Below, piece after piece: positions 1 through 11,739 of a stretch of 64,000 nt of DNA. The notes under the pieces were generated by a model. It had not been told where the DNA came from, made no database searches, and worked only from the letters and a program-made list of their open reading frames with translations. The DNA lies in contig NC_084796.1 in NCBI RefSeq assembly GCF_963169125.1, positions 84,465,888-84,529,887 on the forward strand, in the 5' to 3' direction. Made by a program: the position numbers and the translations under genes. Origin of the DNA: Humulus lupulus (lineage: Eukaryota > Streptophyta > Magnoliopsida > Rosales > Cannabaceae). Within the stretch, counting starts at the first letter, position 1. Every line of letters starts with the position of its first letter.

Positions 1-2040
1 AAATATGTTCCCATGTATCCGTTAGGTCAGTGTAGATGGTATAAATGGGCTTGAATTTTTCCTCGGGCTTGTTCTTCTTTGTGTCGCTCTGGTCGCCCTC
101 ACCATTCACTTTCCTCTTATTGTTTCCTGCTTGGTTATTCTGGGTAATAGGTTGAGTCGTAGCTGCAACATCTGTCACCATTCCAGTGGACTGAATAGAG
201 TCCTGGTTGGTTCCTACGACGACAGATTGTGCCACATCATAGTTTATCCATTCCTGAGCCCGGGACAAGAATTCATCTACACTTTCAACTCCGTTTCGCT
301 CGAGCTCCTGCCATAAATCGCCTCCTAAAAGGATTCCCGTTCTCATTGCCATTAGCTTGGAGCTATCATAAACGTCTCTAGCTCGTGCTGCAACGTTGGT
401 GAACCTGCTCAGATATGCTTTCAATGACTCACCAAGTTGCTGTTTTATGTTGCCCAATGAATCAGCCTCTATGCGAGTCTCCTTTGATGCTCAGAACGCT
501 CTCTTAAACTCGGAAGACAACTTCTTCCACGAGCTGATTGAATGTTTTTTGTACTTTTTGAACCACTGTTTGGCTGGTCCGGTCAGACTTGTGGGGAAAA
601 AAAATACATACTAGGTCAAACCTAACATTGTGGGCCATCATCAGTGTATTGAACATGTCGAAGTGGTCGGATGGATCTGTGTTTCCATCAAACACATGCA
701 TGGTTGACATCATGAACCCAATAGGATACTGAGTTGTTGCAATGTTTGGGGAAAAAAGTTTGAGCTCCTCATCGTAATCAAAATCATCAGTTCCGTTTCC
801 AGATAAGAGCTTATTCATTTTTCCTTCATCAAGGCCAATCGCTCGAGGGTTGGATGTTTTGTCTCTAGTATAGCTGGGAGTTGTTCACCAGCCCCTATCT
901 TATTGTACACGTTTGATGGGTTGTTTTCCCTCCAAGTTCGAGCTTGGTTAGGTGGGACATTCCCATTGCCGCGTACGTTAGACGGGCCTCCCCTAAGTTG
1001 AGTATAACTCAAATCATCATTGAGAGTTGGATACCTCCTTTGTGAATTCAAATGGTAACGCATGTCGAGATGTGGATCGGAACGAGGACTTTCCATGGAA
1101 CTAAAATGATTCCAGAAGTCACTTTTAGAACTGCCTCCACGCTGGCTCCCCATCCACTAACTTCCATTTGCGAAATGTACGACCCGCGACTGAGATTGTG
1201 GACTTGGATTATCAGCACGTGCTCGCGGGACGTAAATGTCCATTGATGGGGGAGGATTTCTCTTACTATTTCCACGAACTGGAGCATCTCTTTGTGGGCG
1301 CAGTGGTGTAGGATGTCTAACCAGTGATGGGGGATGTCCTATTGGTGAGACTATCCTCGTGCCATCAGGTCGGACTAAATTAACCCATCTCGGTTATACC
1401 TCAATCTCCTGAGTTCTCTGCGACTGTGGTTCTGATCACGGATAGGGGGATTTTCCAGGGCGTTTTGCCTCTGTGAATTTGTCCCAGCTCGCCTTGCTGG
1501 GTTGTTGTGAACATTCCTTGGAATCTGGGCGGAAGGCACGGAGCTGGGAGTCGCAGTTCTGACCGATCGACTAACATGGGGATGATGGTTCCTGTGATGA
1601 TTAGCTGATTGAGTACTCCGCTGATTTCGATCTGAAGGTACAAAGCTCGAAGTTGCAATTATGATAGAATGACTAAGATTGGGTTTGTTATTCCTGTAGG
1701 ACCTATGGGACCCATTTTGCCTCTTTCCAACGTTAGCATCGGTCGCAAGAGAGGGTAACCGAGCCAGGACCTACTTGATCTGTTTGTTAGCCCGAGCGAG
1801 ATGGCTACTTAATTGGGAATTCTCCATCTCGATCGCGGTTAGATATCCTGGATTAGGATTTGGTGGGAGTGACGCTAAACTCCTAGCATCGTCTTTGCCC
1901 ACCTGTTGTTCTCCAGGACGTGGCTGAACGTCTGGGCCCTTTTATTGGGAACGTCTGTAGGATGTGCCCCTTGCCCATTTGGCTGCTCCATTTAATTGTC
2001 ATGCATCGATCAAGTAACCACCATGATGAACGTTGAATGA
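1..2040 (-). pseudogene. Gag polyprotein relic of element A
   Basis: Gag coats the retrotransposon RNA in virus-like particles. Two minus-strand blocks carry the core: 815-1153 ends in 'TLERLALMKEK', and 504-818 continues with 'MNKLLSGNGTDDFDYDEELK' and the Gag-typical 'VFDGNTDPSDHFDMFNTLMM'. Element G reads the same stretch without a break as 'LALMEEQMKRLLSEKE', so A has a single-base frameshift near 815-818. The segment 1-150 encodes the Gag tail 'PIYTIYTDLTD', also found in G. 1154-2040 holds the proline- and Arg-rich N-terminal part, full of frame breaks. Further stops lie between 150 and 500. It is non-functional. Confidence 0.75.
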
Positions 2041-2069
2041 AACTTGTAAAGGATTAAGCACTAATGAAC

Positions 2070-2088
2070 TTTCAATGAAAGCACCAAA
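2070..2088 (-). other. Primer-binding site, element A
   Basis: The minus strand reads 'TTTGGTGCTTTCATTGAAAG' directly inside the LTR tip. The same motif, 'TTGGTGCTTTCATTGAGAGC', sits at the equivalent place in element G (18824-18844). Position next to the LTR supports a tRNA primer site. Which tRNA primes it was not determined. Confidence 0.6.
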
Positions 2089-2089
2089 C

Positions 2090-2115
2090 TGTTGACGCGG
2101 TTTTTCGCCAACAGT
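2090..2115 (-). repeat. 3' tip of element A 5' LTR
   Basis: The minus strand ends in 'TTGGCGAAAAACCGCGTCAA', matching the LTR ends at 6359 (A') and 18822 (G). Beyond this ~26-bp tip the sequence departs from the other two copies, so the LTR is broken here. Confidence 0.65.
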
Positions 2116-2196
2116 AGGGATTAAACTCAGATCCTGAGTACCAATCTAATCTCTAAATCATGGAACCACAAGAAATCAGCCCTTTCTGAAGTACTA

Positions 2197-2814
2197 CATG
2201 GTCACGCCCTACCAAGCGCATTTGCGACCCTAGACTCGAAACCCCAATTCCAATTCCAAATTTCACGCTTTCTGAGCACTAGCGTAGTTGAACCAAGACC
2301 TTGCAAGGTCGCGCTTAGTCGCCAGAAACCCAAATATACTCAGAAACTAAAGTGTTGTTCCCTAATTCAACCATTACGATTTTCCTTGCAAACTCAGACC
2401 AAAAATTCGAGCCCAACGAGTTTTCCAACCGATTTCAAGTGCTTAAACCACCCTAAACTACTACCAAAATTCCCAAACAACATCAAAGCCACACTAAAAC
2501 TCCTCAAAATGCTAAATAGAATCCTTGAGTCTCAAACTCAAACTTTCTCCCAAACAAATCTAAGAATTACACTCAAATTCTAACACTTAGTAGCAATTAC
2601 GACCCCAAATCATTTGTAAACCTGAATTTATCACTCATCAACCATTATCACCTAGCTAGACATCATTACTAATTGAAATAACCCAATAAAAATCTCAATT
2701 CTCTTCAAAATCTCATGAACAAATCTCAATTTAATTATTACATAATTACTCCACGTGCTCTCCCGACAAGCTAATCAAGGTACTAAGTTTCATAAGGAAT
2801 TCTGGGACGTTACA
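2197..2814 (-). repeat. Tekay-like LTR fragment
   Basis: The high-coordinate end reads on the minus strand 'TGTAACGTCCCAGAATTCC', the shared LTR start of Tekay-like copies at 14963, 55455 and 58928. The low end shows a degenerate '...GGTAGGGCGT', like their LTR 3' ends. At ~620 bp it is much shorter than the 1.8-2.3 kb copies, so it is internally deleted. It lies between A's LTR tip and the next repeat. Confidence 0.5.
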
Positions 2815-5274
2815 TGTATTGTAAAAGGGAAAACTATTTCCATTTGATTTAATCTAATTCTTTTTAAAATTTAGAAGACAAAAGAAGTAAATAAAGTGGT
2901 AAGGATTTATTACTTGTCTTGTACAAATTTTAGAAAGTTGGAAAGTTGGGAAATGAGTGTGAATGGCCTATCATGGCCGAGTAGGAGATAGAGAGAGGAA
3001 GAGATTGAGGGGTCGATTAAGGATAGGGTGAGAGAGTGGCTTAGTTTCCAGTTTTGGCTTCTTGACTTATCCTTTTGGTTGGCACCATTACCTCAGTGTG
3101 ATCTCAAGGCAAGAATCAAGGGAAATTAAGGTGGAAATTTTCCTTTCTCTCAATTACTCAGAGGGGTCGGTCACTAGGGTTGTATATAGAAAAAAAATAG
3201 AGCTTGAGTGCTCCATATTGGTAGCTAGCCGACTGTATAGAGAGAAACAAAGAGAGAGGGCACGATATTGATATATGGAGATGTGTTGATTTGAGTTTAT
3301 GTTGTTAAGACATGATATTGATACATGGAGATATGCTAATTTTTATAGGTTGTTAGATGGTGGGTTTCAGCCAACATGTGTATAGGCCTTAGTTTATATA
3401 TTTATGTTGCCATGTTCACATTGTATATTGATAAGATATTTTTAATTAAAGGCTTGATGGGTTTGAATTGGAAAATGAAATAGAGGTTGGAAGATGGTGT
3501 AAGTTTTGGCTAGCACATGTTTTAGGTTCTTGTTGTTGTTTCTTTTGAGTATTGATTAGCATGCATATGGATTTGAGTGTATGGTTATGTTGTATTAATA
3601 GAATGCAAGCTAAGGTGTATTTGTGCATATTGGAATTGTTTTTATCTTAGTTAACGCTCTATCAACATGATTATCATTTTTGAAATATAAGAACCATGTT
3701 TGGACATGATTTTAATTTTTAAAAGGATTTATTTTAGAATGTTGTTTTACCTTTGAAACATGATGTTTTGAGTGATTAAAAATGAAGGAAATGAAAATGG
3801 AAGTGTGTATGGGGTTTCGGCCTAGTGCTTTATTTAATTAACTTTGCTAATTTGAATTGAGTATTTTATGAAATTAATTAAGTTTGTCAAAATTAATTTT
3901 TTGTTGAGAAATAGAAAAAAATGTTGTCATTTTTATCTCAATTTATATAATAAATGGGAAATTACTATTTTGGTGCAGATATAGCTAAATGACGAGTTTA
4001 AAAAAATACCTTTTTTTGAAATAAAGTTTGAGAATGAAATTTTGTGAATTTAAGGGTAATATAGTGATATTAATCAAGTTTATAAATTATTCATTACTGG
4101 CTGATTTTTTTTTAAAAAAAGTAACAATAAAATAAAGAAATAGAATTTACCAACTGCAAAGGCGAATTTTAAGAACCGTCCCACATATGCATGTTACATG
4201 CAAGTCAATTTTTATGTTCAAAATTACGCTATTTGATCAAGTGCATGATCCTTGTTTTGAGACTGTTGAGTTACCCTTAGTATATTTGTTATTATTCTTT
4301 AATAAGTTTATGTGAGATTATTGTATGAATGAATTTGTGATGCAACCTGTGCCACTTGTGCATGACCCATGCACACTTGAGGTATGTCTATAGGTGTGTT
4401 TGATTCTATTTGGTTTTAAGATGAGTGTTTGATTGACTTTTCTATGCTCTTCGTGAAAGCTATCTCATCTTTAAATTGCTTGGAGTTGAGGTAAGGAAGT
4501 TAGCTATAATTCTTATGCTATTATATTGAACTGTATGAGATATCAATTGTGAGATAAATTGTTATGTATGTATGTGGTGTATGAATGTATGAAAAGCAGA
4601 GTGTTGTTAGTGTGTTGAACACAACACAACAAGGGAGTTACTAAGGTATGACATAACTCATAAGGCGGACACACTGAAGTTATTCTAGGACCTGAGATCC
4701 TGATTACCTCACAAAGGAAGATTTACTAGGTTATGCTATGCTGGTTACCTCATAGAATTGTTTGCTTTCTTTGTTATGATGAATTTTCAGATAAAGTGGA
4801 TGAGATTATGATATGTCCATGATATGCCATTTTAATCTTATGTACGATGGGAATAGTTTTGTATTGTACTATGCAAATTGTTGTTCTTGTTTGTACTTCC
4901 TTAATAGGCTTTTAGCTCACCCCCTTACTTTCCCCTTACAGGTAGGCGATAGGTTTTCTCATTGGCACGCATGATAATGTGGGGCATTCCATGGTCTAAG
5001 TATGTATGTTGTGGGGCTCCGATGAACGAAAAACGATCTAGCAACGCCTAAAAACATTTTTATGAGTTTATCCCGTTTAATTATATTTTCAGTGGGATTT
5101 TAACATTTTATTTTAAAATTTCATGACAGACATTATGTTTTCATTTTAACAAATGGGCCCATATTGCATGATTTGATAAGGCCCCAATGAACCTTTTAAA
5201 CACTCGTGGTATTTTTCTAAATAAATAACGATTAGATATTGTATGTCAATGACAGTAGATGAGGGTGTTTTACA
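2815..5274 (+). repeat. LTR-like unclassified repeat, no gene
   Basis: There is no coding signal. Orientation as a plus-strand LTR is suggested by 'TTTTAGCTCACCCCCTTAC' followed by 'CAGGTAGGCGATAG' near 4911-4955, a layout seen in the downstream half of Tekay-like LTRs, and by the end 'GAGGGTGTTTTACA' at 5261-5274. The left boundary is assigned only because the previous LTR stops there; no target-site duplication was found. AT-rich runs fill 3640-4160. Confidence 0.3.
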
Positions 5275-6358
5275 AAATTACTTATGTCCAATGAGTCACT
5301 TTTATTGATATTTAAGCTTGAAGAACCATTGTTTTTTGGTGAACTTACGTTGCCAGTTGTTCTATAGTCCTCCTTCGCTTTTACATTACATAAGGATTAA
5401 TTGTTTTTACAAGAATGGAGTTTTTGCATTATGAATTGCCTCCACTATTTCTGTCCCATCTCCTCTTATTTATATTGAGGAATTCAGGGTTACATTTAAC
5501 TCATGGGCCTAAGCTATTGGGCTTGGCCCGTAAATAATATTTTAATAACACAAATATTATTGTATTTTGATAAATGTCGACTCTGTGCTTCTTTGCTAAG
5601 TTTGTTGGCGTAGATAGTCCGACTTGAACAAACATGCATAAAATAACCAAGATACACGAACACATGTCTCTGTTAGTGAATTACAACCTTTATGAGCGAA
5701 CAGGAGTTGAAAAATAGAGCTAGGCGACCAGATCCATTCTGTAGCGCTTGATAGTTTGCTTTATGTTTTGTGAGAACAGAAATGCAATTATTTTTGTTCA
5801 TCATCTCTTTTATAATTGCTATTTTTATTACATCATAAATGCTCAAAGAATAGGTATAACAATATTTTATGCCGACATAGGATAGTCTACAAATATTGGA
5901 GTATCCTACCTTACATGACTCTACTCAACCACAAAGGGACAACGTGGCAAGTAAGGGCTCTCAAGCCTCACTAAAATATCATATATATATATTATTTGAT
6001 TTATATAAATATTAACAAACAAAAAAAATTGTAACAAATTCTACAATTTTCCCCTCAAAATATTATGAGTACCATAAATTTATATTTAATTTTAGATTCT
6101 AAAACCGAATAAGTTTTATTTATTTATTTATTTTCACAATAATTTAGTTAATTATTATTTATATTAATTAAAATATATTCAAAATGTATTGAATGATCTC
6201 AATTCTCTATTCTTATTACATTATTGTTTTCTCACAAATTATTTAAATCTAATAAGTGACTAAATTTTAAAAAATTACATATATTTTATTTAATTTACAC
6301 AATTTTTATGTTAAAAGATTTCCTAAACACAATTTGTATAATTATATTATATGTATAT
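5275..6358. other. AT-rich intergenic sequence, nothing recognised
   Basis: No ORF, RNA gene or known repeat end was recognised. 5990-6350 is very AT-rich with short (TA) runs and short A/T homopolymer runs. It ends exactly where the A' LTR begins. Confidence 0.5.
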
Positions 6359-7114
6359 TGTTGACGTGGTTTTTCGCCAACAATAGATTAAGAAATCAAA
6401 TAGGGAGATTAGTGCTAAATTATAAACCGTAATGAAATAATAAAAACCTTCTTGCACACACACAACTTTTACATGGTTTAGTAGTTAAAATCCACCTAGC
6501 CCAAAAGACAATATTATTACTTTTCTCTCTCAATTTTTGGAGAGTTTTTGTAATATAAAAAACTCGTCCCCTTCCCTGTCCATTATCCCTGATATTTATA
6601 GGAGAATTTCCTGGACATGTTTGGGTAACAGCGTGAATTAATAAGGTATGCATTTAATGCAGATTATTCTCAATTACATTGGGATATGATGTGATAACAG
6701 AATAGAATATACTTCTGCTATCTCGGAAAATAAATGATAGATATGCAATACAACCTGGGCATTATTGAGTGTATATGGAGCCTCTAAATCTCTTGGAATG
6801 ATTCCGTATGCGTTCTGTCCAGGTTTCCATGAGCTGAATATCTCACTCGAGCTCGTGTTCAAAGACTATCTGAACCCTAGCTCGTAGTAAGCTCAGAGCA
6901 ACCAAAGTTGGATCTGGTCATTATAAGTATCAAGCTCAATTGTTATCCTCAGAGGCAGTCTGATAACAACCTGTGTATCGTGCTGTCAGGCCCCCAGACT
7001 CGAGCTATTCACATAACTGTTAGCCAGGTATTCTACCTGGCTATATTTCCACATATTCATTTGACAGCTGTACCTGAGCTGTAATTGAACTCGTGCTAAT
7101 TTTAGCGTACAACA
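6359..7114 (-). repeat. 3' LTR of element A' (~756 bp)
   Basis: On the minus strand it starts 'TGTTGTACGCTAAAATTAGC' and ends with the family tip 'TTGGCGAAAAACCACGTCAA'. It aligns by eye over its length with the G LTR at 18052-18822, including 'TGTCCAGG' followed by an AT-rich TATA region. A polypurine tract at its 5' side shows that it is a 3' LTR. Confidence 0.75.
6593..6600 (-). promoter_or_regulatory. TATA box of A' LTR
   Basis: The minus strand reads TATAAATA about 515 bp into the LTR, the expected place for the U3/R promoter. The G LTR has a degenerate version, 'GCAAATACAGGGG', at the same point. Confidence 0.5.
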
Positions 7115-7128
7115 TTTTCCCCCAAGCT
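7115..7128 (-). other. Polypurine tract of element A'
   Basis: The minus strand reads AGCTTGGGGGAAAA directly before the LTR start TGTTGTACGC. A purine run flush with an LTR is the plus-strand primer of reverse transcription and fixes the orientation. Confidence 0.7.
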
Positions 7129-7380
7129 CTTGCTCGTGCTTGATGTCGTCACTTTATGAAATGCACAGTAGGGGATTTTAGGCTTCTGCCATGTAAAATC
7201 GTGCCTGCCCACTACTCGAGTACTGGACACGTGGCTGCCTGCAATTGGCGTTCCTTCAGGTGTCAAGGACTGTGACAAATGTCCTGTCAACTTTTTACTG
7301 CCATATGGTTCATTTAATCTTTGCCTTTGGATCTCGAGCTAACCCAATCGGATGACCCGAATTAACTCTCGTGGTTTACG

Positions 7381-7388
7381 TATAAATA
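7381..7388 (+). promoter_or_regulatory. Antisense TATA box inside element A'
   Basis: A perfect TATAAATA followed by GG lies on the plus strand, opposite to the retrotransposon, about 270 bp inside the 3' LTR. The next ~150 bp read like a plant 5' leader (CT/CA-rich, 'ACCATCACCACCTTTGC'). Element C has the same arrangement at 27616, so this is inferred to be the promoter of the opposite-strand gene found in Tat-lineage elements. Confidence 0.5.
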
Positions 7389-7930
7389 GGGTGACCAGAC
7401 CTGAACCATCACCACCTTTGCATTCAAAAAGTTTCCTTTTCAAAAAAAAAAGTTTCCCTTTTTCTTCACCAATTGCTCCAAAAAACCCTATGACACCTTT
7501 CAGATTTTCAGAAGCTTTCAAGGAATTTCCTGTAGACGTATCGACACTTCTCTGAACTGATCATACCAACTATAAATATTTTCTCACCTGGTTTTAATTT
7601 TTCAACTCCTTCTTTTCCAGTGAGTTTTTTTTTCTTTACTATGAAAAACATCCTTTGCTCAATGTCATTTAGGTTATGTTTGTTTGGAAATAGGAAATAG
7701 GGTTCTGTTTAGGCTACATGAATGATATTATGCTTATTTAGAAACAAGGTTTTCATGAATTGGGGCAAGTTTTTTGGGTTTTTCAGAGAAAATAATAATT
7801 GTAAATCAATTTGAGTACTTGTTTGGGGAGTAGAAGTCGAAGGTGTTTTAGGTATGGTTCTTGGTAGCTTAAAGGTTACGATTCCTTAAGTGAATTTGCA
7901 TTAAACCATATCCAAAAGAAATTTAGTGGG
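7389..7930 (+). pseudogene. Leader of the antisense gene in A', truncated
   Basis: Downstream of the antisense TATA box comes a pyrimidine-rich leader with A runs at 7442-7450 and a splice-like 'TTCTTTTCCAG' near 7610-7620. A small open frame (7352-7555) crosses the TATA box, so it is unlikely to be the real protein. No counterpart of the domain encoded at 28862-29246 of element C remains. The region fades into unrelated sequence near 7930. Confidence 0.35.
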
Positions 7931-8309
7931 TTTGACAGACCTGACACACGAATCCTGAAATATCAGGGAATTTTAAGAAATCCAAGCGCGTCGCCTAGGA
8001 CCACGCGTTGAGGCTAGGACATAGCTTAGCTCGTATGAATTTTCAAATCCCAAAAGTAAACCACTTAACCCTCGACTTGCGCTGGAGGGAGAGCGGAGCT
8101 GCGCCCCTCTCTAAGAGGAATATGGGTCTTGGAGTTATGAGCACTTGAAGGTCGGTGCCTTCCTCCCATTGGACCAATAGTTCGTAGACTTTCTGAACTA
8201 CGTCAAACTGTCTCTATTCCCTCTACCCCCAAACTCATACAAGAATTTGGAGGGGGTTAAAGTATTTGCATCTGAGGCATGAGTGGGAGGTCCCCACATC
8301 AGCAGACCC
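7931..8309. other. Unassigned GC-richer segment
   Basis: No ORF supports a gene here. It contains 'CGCGTCGCCTAGGACCACGC' at 7987-8006 and a run of ordinary mixed sequence. It could be the diverged downstream half of element B's 3' LTR, since B's recognisable LTR similarity begins at about 8310, but no alignment could be seen. Confidence 0.4.
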
Positions 8310-8898
8310 ACTAAAGTCTCTAAGTCTATCCTTTGATAAAAATAACCATAATGCCCCTTAGTCATAACCTTATCATTTAATGGCCCCAAGGGCAAATTGT
8401 CATTTTCCACATTTCTCACTAAACCTCAAGTAGCCCTATAAATTCCCAATTCATCCAGACATACCCAAATAATTACTATGTAATTACCTGTTACCCGTTC
8501 AACCTCGAATGCATATTGCATTACCAAAATACCCCTTGGCTGACCCTGAGCAGGTATTACACACCATTCTGACTATTCCTCTAATCTGCTCACTAGGATC
8601 GCCTCGGACCACACATCTCAAATATATCCCCATAACATTGGGGTCTCACTCATAAGACATACATAATTACATTTATGTCCTCAACGGGCCAAAATTACAA
8701 ACATGCCCCAATTTACAGAAATGGGCCCATATGCATTTCAATAAGCATAAACATCCATATCTAGTCACATTACCACAAAAATCATTTATATCACACAGTC
8801 ACACGTATAACCCATTAATCTCACATATATTTCCAATTAGGCCCTCCAAACATAGTAAGCGAGGCACTCAGCCTTAATAAAAAATTATGGACGTTACA
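8310..8898 (-). repeat. 3' LTR of element B, recognisable part
   Basis: This matches 14380-14963 of the 5' LTR throughout, for example 'CATAATGCCCCTTAGTCA' and 'CAAATATATCCCCATAAC' on the plus strand. The downstream ~1.27 kb of the LTR is missing or unrecognisable below 8310. Confidence 0.75.
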
Positions 8899-8912
8899 AC
8901 TATCCCCACCTT
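8899..8912 (-). other. Polypurine tract of element B
   Basis: The minus strand reads AAGGTGGGGATAGT directly before the LTR start. The same purine tract occurs in elements D (58929) and F (63422). Confidence 0.7.
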
Positions 8913-11739
8913 ATTAAAATTTTCTCCTCAAAATTTATTCAACCATCTTAGAATACTGATTTCGCATACTTGACTTTACCTCCCAAACCAGGTCATTTAC
9001 CTTGCCACTTCTTTGCAACATTTTTAAATGAACGATAGTCTTAATTTGTAAGTCTTTATCTCTTTCATCCAGAATTTCCACTGGCTTTTCCTAACATAAT
9101 AAGTTTCACTTAATTTCCTAAGTCTCCTTACCAAATAAGGGGTCGTACCCGTCACCCATTTTCTGTAACATTGGCACAAGTAACATCTTAGGAGCCTCTA
9201 CCCATGGTGGGGTAAGGTCAATCTGTAGGCCCCTAGCCTAATCCCTATTAGGATATCACAAATATATCAAATCCAGATTCTAACCCATCTTTCCTTTCTA
9301 AACAATCTTATCCTTATTAGTTCATAATACTCGAAGAATACAAAGTCCTCAATCCTGTAATTTCACGTTCCCATATTTAGATTGGCGAACTCTTATGTCC
9401 TTTGAATAATGCAGACACTCCTGTTCTAATGATCCTCAATAATTTCACTGGTCCCCCAAGCCAATTTTGAACTAGGATACTTCTTGTCCCTGAGTTCATT
9501 TTCTGGAATAAGCATTTCTCGTTCCCTATCTCACAATATCCTACTCAAAGCCACTCTATGACCCTTTTTCTAGAACATGGGAATCTATGGGTCTCAATCT
9601 GAAACTATCGACTTCGGTGTCTGGTGGAGATGCATGATCTTCCTTCATACACACTCTTTTGTTTGATATCTCACTCACACAACCATAGTGTGTTAACCCA
9701 ATAGGTTAGGTGACAAATTTTTACATCCACTCACCTCATCTGCAATCTGAGGTGATCCACCCCTAGCTTCCATAATTATATTCCTCCATACTAACTCCAG
9801 GATACCCTAGAGTCATAATAGCCTTTCTAACTTCTAATTATAATATCTCATTTACTAAACGATTAGGCCGTGCGCCTCCCAGTATACAAATTTTGGCCTC
9901 AACACCCATTCAAACTTCCTGGATACAATAATTGGAAGGGGTAACCTAAGGCTCGTCCTGCTTCTTCCCCTTAAAGCCAACATCCATCAGATCACTCATC
10001 TAATCCGCATATCTTAACCTACCTATACCAAAGTGGTAGGATTCTTACCCATTCATACAAGATTTTCCTTCTCTGTTTCACCATTTATTCATAGAAATAT
10101 ATATTTTCCAATTATCAATGACAGGTTCCAAACCAATCCACATCATTACTTCATTTTAATCGTGGCTAACCGACATTAATTTCAACTCGACATACAATGT
10201 AGAACATTTATGTCCTTATCCCTTCATCCATTGTGAGGTACAAACAATCATTATTTTAGTGTATATCCGGGCGCACCGTAATCCTTGACGCACTGCACTA
10301 ATATTCTATGTTCTAAGCAAGGACAGTGTCCACTGCACTGTCCTCTTGTACCAGTCCATCACGTACATATCATAATACCATGACGTGCTAACCAACCTTT
10401 ATTCTAACTTCTGAAAATTCGGTACGCAACTATCCATTCAGACCAACTTTAGGTTCTTACGTTACTTACTCAACGTATGGCTGTCCTCAAAGATGCTTCA
10501 AGTAGTAGTCGACGTGTCTTACTTGCTTCACTGTGTTCCTTGAGGCATTCCTTTAGGTATTTCCTTACGATTTCCATCTTAACTACCTTATACATGATCC
10601 CATCACTTCATATAACACATCCTTGAATATCCTTTGGAGAAATAGGAACTTATCGATTATGAAATCTTACTTGTAACCCTGCTTCCTTAGCCTTGGTACT
10701 ATCAATGAAGTTGTCATTTGCGTTTTGCTTCTAATTTCGAGTAGTATGAAACTTACTCGATCAATCCGAATAAGACTTGTCCATACCATCCCTGTACTCT
10801 CTGCTTGTCGAACTTACCTGGGCCGCTGAAGCATTGGTAAGTTTAAAAGCCTTCACTAATAATCCAATACATCCTACTTGGTGGAAGAAGTAATTCTTGG
10901 AATGTCTCTTTCCTTGATCCTCAGCGGGTAATAACCAGATCGAGGGTTAATTCTTGAGAGCATTGTCCTACCCTTGCAATCGGGTAATGAATCCTTTATT
11001 CTTGACAAACAGTATTGACGTGTCTCATGATGAGATGTTCTGTCTAATTAACCCTCCAATCGAATACATCTTTAACGGAACATTTAATTCTTTCTGCTGA
11101 GCTAGTGTCGTTCTTCATAATATTCCTAATACCAATTCTATCCCTTCCTTAATCCTGTAGCACACTCAATTCCCTAGATGCGACAAAAATTCCAACAAAT
11201 CCTCGTGAACCCATCTGAAACCTTATCGACCGATCCAACTTTCATCAAGTCTCACTGAAATAATCCTAATGTTTTCTTCCTCTTAGCTAGGCACCTCGTA
11301 ATCGCAACTAGGTCCTTTCCTTCCTTAATCCTGTAGCACACTCAATTCCCTAGATGCAACAAAAATTCCAACAAATCCTCGTGAACCCATCTGAAACCTT
11401 ATCGACCGATCCAACTTTCATCAAGTCTCACTGAAATAATCCTAATGTTTTCTTCCTCTTAGCTAGGCACCTCGTAATCGCAACTGGGTCCTTTCCTTTT
11501 AACCTCAGAAGTCACCATCTTATCTTACAGTCAATGGTTGTCCCTTATTTGATAGACAAATCCACACTAAGGATCAGCTCGAAATCCTCATAGAACCAGC
11601 TCAATATAAAAGTACAGGAACTGGAAAGCTGACCTGTCGCCTCTGAGCTGGGGTAGGGTTATCTATACTCTTTGGTTCTTCCGTCTTTGTCTTCGAGCAA
11701 TTATTCTTGATGTGCTCTACCATTCTTCATAAAAAACAT
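8913..11739 (-). pseudogene. Pol relic of element B
   Basis: Pol would supply protease, RT, RNase H and integrase. On the minus strand near 10920-10985 one can still read an RT core of the form 'SRINPRSGYYPLRIKERDI', corresponding to the family motif around 'DLRSGYHQL'. No open frame longer than about 60 codons survives across 2.8 kb. The same blocks occur in element D, where the RT core is slightly better kept. It is non-functional. Confidence 0.6.
11143..11496. repeat. 176-bp nearly perfect tandem duplication
   Basis: Two copies starting 'CCTTCCTTAATCCTGTAGCA' lie 176 bp apart (11143 and 11319) and run to about 11496. By eye they differ at only a few bases (for example GATGCGAC versus GATGCAAC; AACTAGG versus AACTGGG). 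They lie in the decayed pol of element B, so the duplication is younger than the element. Confidence 0.9.

Larger units (their letters stand above)
1..2115 (-). mobile_element. Tat-lineage Ty3/gypsy element A, 5' end (gag, primer site, LTR tip)
   Basis: Read on the minus strand this is the 5' end of an LTR retrotransposon: the last ~26 bp of the 5' LTR (2090-2115), a primer site, a leader and gag, leaving the window before pol. The layout and Gag sequence match plus-strand element G at 18052-24860, so both belong to one family. The rest of the 5' LTR beyond about 2115 is not recognisable and seems replaced by later insertions. The Tat-lineage assignment is inferred from Gag similarity to G and C and from the long antisense region in the related copy A'. 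Confidence 0.7.
6359..7930 (-). mobile_element. Tat-lineage element A', 3' end only
   Basis: This minus-strand fragment holds a complete 3' LTR (6359-7114), the polypurine tract and the start of the internal 3' region, including an antisense promoter. No gag or pol follows; by about 7930 the sequence changes to unrelated material. The LTR end matches element A's tip and element G. A and A' could be parts of one rearranged insertion, but the order (5' LTR tip, then a complete 3' LTR at higher coordinates) fits two insertions better. Confidence 0.65.

Noticed and set aside
7352..7555. A 67-codon plus-strand frame starting before the antisense TATA box
   Set aside because: The start codon is upstream of the TATA box, so it would not be in the transcript; treated as leader sequence.
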